Below the pieces are notes generated by a model. That model was given only the letters and a program-made list of their open reading frames with translations. It was not told the DNA's origin and made no database searches. A program made the position numbers and the translations under genes. A stretch of DNA of 26,041 nucleotides, from assembly GCA_030040475.1 (NCBI GenBank), contig JASHTQ010000549.1, forward strand, positions 1 to 26,041. The letters are read 5' to 3'. This DNA comes from Streptosporangiaceae bacterium. Lineage in GTDB: Bacteria; Actinomycetota; Actinomycetes; Streptosporangiales; Streptosporangiaceae. Below, in pieces: positions 23,258 to 26,041 of this stretch. Each line of letters opens with the position of its first letter. Within the stretch, counting starts at the first letter, position 1.

Positions 23258-24232
23258 ATGCGGATAGGCGTAATCGGAGCAGCTGGGATCGTGGGGAGGG
23301 CGCTGATCGAGCCCGCCCGCAAGGTCGACGAGGTCGAAGTGGTGGCCGTAGCCGCCCGCGACCCCGAACGTGCGGAGAAGTTCGCCAAGGAGCACGAGAT
23401 TCCGGTTGTCCACCGCAGCTACGACGAGCTCCTCGCGGATGATTCGCTGGACGCGATCTACGTCCCCCTGGTCAACTCGCTGCACGCGCGATGGGCTATC
23501 GCGGCGCTCGAAGCGGGCCATCATGTGCTGTGCGAGAAGCCTCTCGCGTCCAACGCCGCCCAGGCGGCCGAGATGGTCGCAGCGGCGGAACGTACCGGAC
23601 GAGTGCTCGTTGAGGCCTATCACTGGCGCTACCATCCCGTCGCCGACCGGATGATCGAGCTCGCCCGCGCCATCGGGCCGCTCGAGGAACTCGAGGCCAG
23701 GTTCAGCATCTCGGTCCCGCCGGAGAACACAAGGTACGACCTCGCCCTGGCCGGCGGCTCGTTCATGGACCTCGGCTGCTACTGCATGCACGTAGCCCGG
23801 ACGCTCGCCGGCGGCAATCCGCGCGTGGTCAGCGCGACGGCCGTGGAAGGCCCGAAGGGCATCGACCTGTCCATGGAGGCCAGCCTCAAGTTCGGTGACA
23901 GCCTCGACGCCGTGCTGAGCTGCTCGATGGTCGGCAAGACATCCTGGCCGGAGTCGATGTCCGTAAGCGCCAGCGGCCGCGGCGGCCGGCTCAAGGTCCT
24001 CAACCCGATGGCCCCCCAGTGGGGGCATCGCATCCAGGCCGAGCTAGCGGACGCAACCACGGTCGACGAGGTCATCGAGGCTGCTGGAACGTCCTACGAC
24101 TATCAGCTGCGCGCCTTCTGCCGTGCCGTCTCGGGCGAGGAGGAACCCCTCACCGGCGGGGCGGACGCGATCGCCAACATGGCCGCTATCGACGACGTCT
24201 ATACCGCCTCGGGGCTGGGAATCAGGCGATGA
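23258..24232 (+). CDS. Gfo/Idh/MocA-family oxidoreductase
   Basis: 324 residues. MRIGVIGAAGIVGRALIEPA is the nucleotide-binding start, and YVPLVNSLHARWAIAALEAGHHVLCEKPL has the family's strand and the EKP catalytic motif near residue 93. EAYHWRYHP is the next signature, and GGSFMDLGCYCMHVAR carries the active-site DxGCY. The last motif is typical of the D-xylose/1,5-anhydrofructose/dihydrodiol dehydrogenase branch. The ATG at 23258 follows GGAAGG at seven bases; GTG at 23243 is less likely. It lies 90 bases after the AKR gene. Its last 34 bases overlap the end of the convergent GntR gene. Such enzymes oxidise a sugar hydroxyl (C1 or C3); the sugar is unknown. Confidence 0.88.
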   Translation: MRIGVIGAAGIVGRALIEPARKVDEVEVVAVAARDPERAEKFAKEHEIPVVHRSYDELLADDSLDAIYVPLVNSLHARWAIAALEAGHHVLCEKPLASNAAQAAEMVAAAERTGRVLVEAYHWRYHPVADRMIELARAIGPLEELEARFSISVPPENTRYDLALAGGSFMDLGCYCMHVARTLAGGNPRVVSATAVEGPKGIDLSMEASLKFGDSLDAVLSCSMVGKTSWPESMSVSASGRGGRLKVLNPMAPQWGHRIQAELADATTVDEVIEAAGTSYDYQLRAFCRAVSGEEEPLTGGADAIANMAAIDDVYTASGLGIRR

Positions 24233-24942
24233 ACCTGCGGCGCCACTTTCTTGCCGCCGGACAGGTCATGGTCGCCCGCTAGGCGTATCCAGTCCTCGAG
24301 TCCTGCGATATGCGCTATCGCCCGGGCGGCGGCCACATCTGGCTGATGCCGGGCGATAGCGTCCAGGATTCCGCGGTGTTCTCCCAGCGTGCGGTCGAGC
24401 GCGTCCGAGTCCGTGACCCCCCGCCAGACCCGCGCCCGATGGGTCGGTCCTGAGATCGAGTCAAGCAGGGACACAAGCACCGGATTGCGGCAAATGGCCA
24501 CTACTTGCCGATGGAACTCGCGGTCGAGCTCAATGAATTGCTGAGCATTGCTGTCCGTCGAAACCTTCGACAGAACATTGTCCAGCCGTTCGATGTCTTC
24601 CGCTGTGGCGACCATCGCCGCTGACGCGGTAGCCGCGGGCTCGACAATGCGGCGAACCTCAAGGAACTGCAGCACTGAATCGTCGCGATGAAAATCGATC
24701 ACGAAGCTAACCGCGTCGAGTAGCAACTCGGGTTGCAGGCTTGTCACATAGGTGCCGTCTCCCTGACGGACGTCAAGGATGTGCACCAGCGACAGCGCCC
24801 GTACTGCCTCACGCAACGAGCTGCGGGATATGCCCAGCTTCGCCGCGAGCTTATCCTCGACAGGCAGACGTTCTCCGGGGCGCAAATCTCCGGAGACAAT
24901 CATCGCCTTGATCTTCTCGATCGCCTCATCGGTGACGCTCAC
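24199..24942 (-). CDS. GntR-family regulator, FadR/FCD subfamily
   Basis: 247 residues. The winged helix occupies about 1-70: AIEKIKAMIVSGDLRPGERLP, then LAAKLGISRSSLREAVRAL and the wing VRQGDGTYV. The rest is the all-helical FCD effector domain, with metal/ligand residues in IELDREFHRQ (Asp, His), LGEHRGIL (His) and AIAHIAG (His). FCD regulators of sugar-acid operons bind the acid and leave the DNA. I chose GTG at 24942 (SVTDEAIEK), with AAGG seven bases upstream; the frame is open to a TTG at 25035, giving 31 extra residues of low complexity. It is convergent with the Gfo/Idh gene. The CATCTGATG site at 25058 next to a TATACT hexamer suggests it represses itself. An L-fuconate or lactone inducer is a guess. 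Confidence 0.9.
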   Translation of the reverse strand: MSVTDEAIEKIKAMIVSGDLRPGERLPVEDKLAAKLGISRSSLREAVRALSLVHILDVRQGDGTYVTSLQPELLLDAVSFVIDFHRDDSVLQFLEVRRIVEPAATASAAMVATAEDIERLDNVLSKVSTDSNAQQFIELDREFHRQVVAICRNPVLVSLLDSISGPTHRARVWRGVTDSDALDRTLGEHRGILDAIARHQPDVAAARAIAHIAGLEDWIRLAGDHDLSGGKKVAPQVHRLIPSPEAV

Positions 24943-25057
24943 ACGCGCACCTTGTCCTCTCGACTTGATCGGTGGCCGAAACTCCGTGCGCGTCTCCGGC
25001 GGGACGCGCACGGCACCCGGCCGCGCGGTCCTCAATCCGGCCAGCCCCCGGACGATA

Positions 25058-25066
25058 CATCTGATG
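25058..25066. promoter_or_regulatory. Operator in front of the GntR gene
   Basis: CATCTGATG within GATACATCTGATGACTAG. On the minus strand it begins four bases after the probable -10 hexamer TATACT (25075-25070), so it would cover the transcription start of the regulator gene. It matches the sites before fucD and the ABC operon. Confidence 0.65.
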
Positions 25067-25069
25067 ACT

Positions 25070-25075
25070 AGTATA
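25070..25075 (-). promoter_or_regulatory. Probable -10 hexamer of the GntR gene
   Basis: TATACT on the minus strand, one base from the consensus, in an AT-rich island. No good -35 is seen 16-18 bases upstream. A transcription start near 25063 would leave a leader of about 120 bases before the GTG at 24942. Confidence 0.4.
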
Positions 25076-25640
25076 TGGGGCTAGCGGCCGCCGGAGCGCA
25101 TCCTGATTTCATCCAGCGCTGCAGATAGCTGTCGGCCCGCCAGGATCGGCGCCGTTCCCTGGGACCGCGGTCCCGCGTCCACGACCTGGGACGTAGCTTC
25201 ACCGTCGCGGCCATGCTGGATTGCGGCGCGCTGACCTGGGTGCCCGCGGCCGACTTCCGCCGCTGTCGACCTACCTGGCATGCCGATCCGGTCTCGACCT
25301 ACTCGAACCTGCCGCCCCCGAACCACTCGCCCTAGCCGCCCTGGTCGCCGTGCTCGCCGTGCTCGCATACCCGAAAATCCCCTGCCGCTAGCTCTGCATG
25401 ATCAGATCCCGGGCGCCTAGGACAACGGTGCACAACACGCGCAAGACCTGCAGCTCCCTGCTGGCAGTCCTCGACGTGCATTCGCCTCGGGATGCGTGTT
25501 CCGCGGCACAGTAAGATCGCCGTCACGATGGAGATCTGCACCGGCGTCCCCTCGGCTGGCACATGCGACGCGCTCAAGAAGCTCAGCCAATGGCTGGGCA
25601 GCTAGCGGCCGTTGCTGTACTTCAGTGCTGTACAGGCATC
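25076..25640. other. Gene-poor stretch between the GntR gene and tRNA-Val
   Basis: No gene I can support in about 565 bases. One plus-strand frame reads SFTVAAMLDCGALTWVPA and stops at 25335; another reads LALAALVAVLAVLAYPKIPC to a stop near 25391. Neither has a start with a ribosome-binding site or a recognisable domain, so they may be decayed remnants. GCTAGCGGCCG occurs at 25080-25090 and again at 25601-25611, nearly bracketing the stretch. It could be chance in GC-rich DNA. Confidence 0.4.
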
Positions 25641-25673
25641 AAAAACGGCCAGTTGCAAGATCGCAACTGGCCG
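25641..25673 (-). terminator. Intrinsic terminator of tRNA-Val
   Basis: Minus-strand reading: CGGCCAGTTGC, loop GATCTT, GCAACTGGCCG, then TTTTT (25645-25641). The 11-base perfect stem with a T-run starts 11 bases after the tRNA 3' end, a classical rho-independent terminator. Confidence 0.85.
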
Positions 25674-25683
25674 CTGAGCTGGG

Positions 25684-25755
25684 TGGGCGATACTGGGATC
25701 GAACCAGTGACCTCCTCGGTGTGAACGAGGCGCTCTCCCGCTGAGCCAATCGCCC
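25684..25755 (-). tRNA. tRNA-Val (anticodon CAC)
   Basis: 72 bases fold into a full cloverleaf on the minus strand: acceptor GGGCGAT/ATCGCCC, D-stem GCTC/GAGC, anticodon stem CCTCG/CGAGG around loop TTCACAC (anticodon CAC, reads GUG), T-arm ACTGG-TTCGATC-CCAGT, discriminator A. CCA is not encoded; the next bases are CCC. A terminator follows at 25673-25641. Short protein frames across it (containing GSIPVSPT) are the usual tRNA artefact. Confidence 0.95.
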
Positions 25756-25914
25756 GGTGCGGGTTGGGCTGAAGGGATCGCGACCCCGGGGACAGCCCGT
25801 CCCGGCGAACCATAGGGTAGCGCATCTTCGGCGAGCTCGGCACGCCTGGACAGGTGTAAGTCACCGCGCATCACTCGGTCACTTTGAGTAGTGAGCGAAG
25901 TATGCAAACGTGCG

Positions 25915-25923
25915 CATCAGACG
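25915..25923. promoter_or_regulatory. Possible further variant operator near the right end
   Basis: CATCAGACG: its reverse reading TACGTCTGATG differs at one position from TACATCTGATG at 25056. It lies 71 bases before a possible plus-strand start at 25994. With one imperfect arm this may be chance. Confidence 0.25.
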
Positions 25924-25993
25924 TAGGTGATTACCTTACGTGCTTAGCCTGAAACTCCTTGTAGATAAATGGATCGGATAAGGGTGACAGGCT

Positions 25994-26041
25994 ATGCAAT
26001 CGACGCACCGGAACACTAAACTACTGCAACGGCGTTTGCAC
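25994..26041 (+). CDS. Possible 5' end of a gene running off the window
   Basis: ATG at 25994 opens a frame (MQSTHRNTKLLQRRLH) that is still open at the last base. AAGGGTGACAGG lies upstream, and the preceding 60 bases are AT-richer than the rest, as in a promoter (TAGATAAAT at 25961-25969). Only 16 codons are visible and no family can be named; a chance frame is quite possible. Confidence 0.25.
   Translation, partial: MQSTHRNTKLLQRRLH

Noticed and set aside
25602..25907. Frames across the tRNA containing GSIPVSPT
   Set aside because: This peptide is the usual translation of a tRNA T-arm; the cloverleaf at 25684-25755 explains the sequence.
1..26041. CRISPR array, phage genes, toxin-antitoxin or defence system
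   Set aside because: No regularly spaced repeats, no cas, integrase, restriction or toxin-like products were recognised on either strand; the content is metabolic and regulatory.

Overview
The window is high-GC DNA (G/C-rich third codon positions, many GTG starts, an F420-type LLM oxidoreductase, a lipoprotein-type sugar-binding protein) and fits a soil-type actinobacterium; the genus cannot be fixed from the sequence. Almost all of it is one sugar catabolic island. Nearly every gene lies on the minus strand, so transcription runs from right to left.

Layout, left to right: the 3' end of a quinone-oxidoreductase-like gene on the plus strand (1-420). Then a long minus-strand catabolic operon (483-8418), read in transcription order as: L-fuconate dehydratase, SDR (probable 2-keto-3-deoxy-L-fuconate dehydrogenase), RhaM/FucU-type mutarotase, D-threo-aldose (L-fucose) dehydrogenase-like AKR, D-threitol-dehydrogenase-like SDR, erythrulose/dihydroxyacetone-kinase family kinase, NAD-dependent epimerase, and a zinc-less BchC-like MDR. 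Upstream of it lies a second minus-strand operon (8610-15518): ABC ATPase, permease, lipoprotein binding protein, two hairpins, AKR, lactonase-type amidohydrolase, LLM oxidoreductase and an RpiB-family isomerase. Next come a PAS-AraC regulator with a TIM-barrel isomerase (16014-17812), then a cytoplasmic GH29 alpha-L-fucosidase preceded in its operon by an RmlC-like epimerase, an AKR and a zinc alcohol dehydrogenase (17997-22130). Divergent from these are an AKR and a Gfo/Idh/MocA oxidoreductase on the plus strand (22337-24232). A FadR-type GntR repressor, a gene-poor stretch and tRNA-Val(CAC) with its own terminator complete the window.

The working model is uptake of a fucosylated compound, intracellular release of L-fucose by GH29, and the non-phosphorylating route: mutarotase, dehydrogenase, lactonase, FucD, SDR. 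The last enzyme of the oxidative route, the FAH-family 2,4-diketo-3-deoxy-L-fuconate hydrolase, is absent. A strong ribosome-binding site followed by ten FAH-like N-terminal codons remains where it would be expected, which suggests a deletion. Interleaved in the same operons is a second, four-carbon module (DthD-like SDR, DerK-like kinase, DerI-like RpiB) of the kind known for threitol/erythrulose use in mycobacteria.

A shared palindrome, CATCTGATG with symmetrical variants, sits in front of the fucD operon, the ABC operon, the AraC operon and the GntR gene itself. In three of these it touches recognisable promoter hexamers. This defines a probable self-regulated GntR regulon that ties the island together.
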